From CAZSGN01 sp964606415 (lineage in GTDB: Bacteria > Bacteroidota > Bacteroidia > Bacteroidales > JBBRXJ01), in contig CAZSGN010000169.1 in NCBI GenBank assembly GCA_964606415.1, positions 1-6,387 of the forward strand: a stretch of DNA of 6,387 bases. The letters are read 5' to 3'. A model generated the notes under the pieces. That model ran no database searches. It was not told the origin of the DNA and saw only the letters and a program-made list of their open reading frames with translations. Each line of letters opens with the position of its first letter. Position 1 is the first letter of the stretch. The position numbers and the translations under genes are program-made. This document shows, piece after piece, positions 6,368-6,387 of the stretch.

Positions 6368-6387
6368 TTAAATGATATAAGACACTG
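6368..6387 (+). repeat. Right copy of 20-base direct repeat
   Basis: Identical to 52-71 and in the same orientation. The match runs to the last base of the window, so the true repeat may extend further right. Just upstream, GGTTAAAT (6358-6365) and an extra ATTTAAAT (6366-6373, overlapping the 20-mer) distinguish this copy from the left one. Confidence 0.75.

Larger units (their letters stand above)
6109..6387. other. Non-coding right end upstream of the hydrolase gene
   Basis: No gene could be supported. The region should contain the promoter of the minus-strand hydrolase, but I found no exact TAnnTTTG on that strand; the nearest form is TATGCTTG (complement of 6223-6230), one base off. It also holds a small hairpin, a short degenerate TATGATG repeat and the right copy of the 20-base repeat. 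Confidence 0.55.

Noticed and set aside
1..6387. A complete small circular plasmid or phage-like element, suggested by the shared end repeat
   Set aside because: There is no replication, mobilisation or phage gene, and the genes look chromosomal. The repeat does not begin at base 1, as a simple circular overlap would.
1..6387. CRISPR array, insertion sequence, tRNA or rRNA, or a defence system
   Set aside because: I found no spaced repeats of CRISPR type, no transposase or terminal inverted repeats, no RNA gene cloverleaf and no defence protein domains.

Overview
The window looks like a chromosomal piece of an AT-rich member of the Bacteroidota. The evidence is a secreted PKD-repeat protein ending in a type A sorting domain of the type IX secretion system, starts preceded by A/T-rich leaders without a Shine-Dalgarno sequence, and TAnnTTTG (-7 type) promoter motifs upstream of several genes. 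The order or genus cannot be resolved from the sequence.

Layout from left to right. Positions 1-253 are non-coding, with a cluster of short GTTTAAAT-like repeats. A strong Rho-independent terminator (254-288) ends a minus-strand gene for a 729-residue secreted protein with seven PKD-like domains (304-2493). Next come two more minus-strand genes: a class I mannose-6-phosphate isomerase (manA, 2622-3608) and a small Dabb-domain protein (3827-4123). The gap that follows (4124-4573) holds a decayed uridine kinase gene (udk) on the plus strand, broken by several in-frame stops. A plus-strand gene for a predicted DEDDy 3'-5' exonuclease of the PolB-like family (4574-5299) follows. It meets tail-to-tail, with a 10-base overlap, a minus-strand alpha/beta hydrolase of the YbfF type (5290-6108). 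Positions 6109-6387 are non-coding.

The intact genes do not form an obvious pathway. Gaps of about 130-220 bases and separate candidate promoters suggest single-gene transcription units: one exported surface or secreted protein, one enzyme joining fructose-6-phosphate to mannose metabolism, and three housekeeping or accessory enzymes of loosely predicted function. I saw no mobile element, CRISPR array, tRNA, rRNA, toxin-antitoxin or defence system.

The most interesting items are the udk pseudogene, which keeps a single register over about 107 codons, and an exact 20-base direct repeat found at both ends of the window, the right copy ending on the last base.
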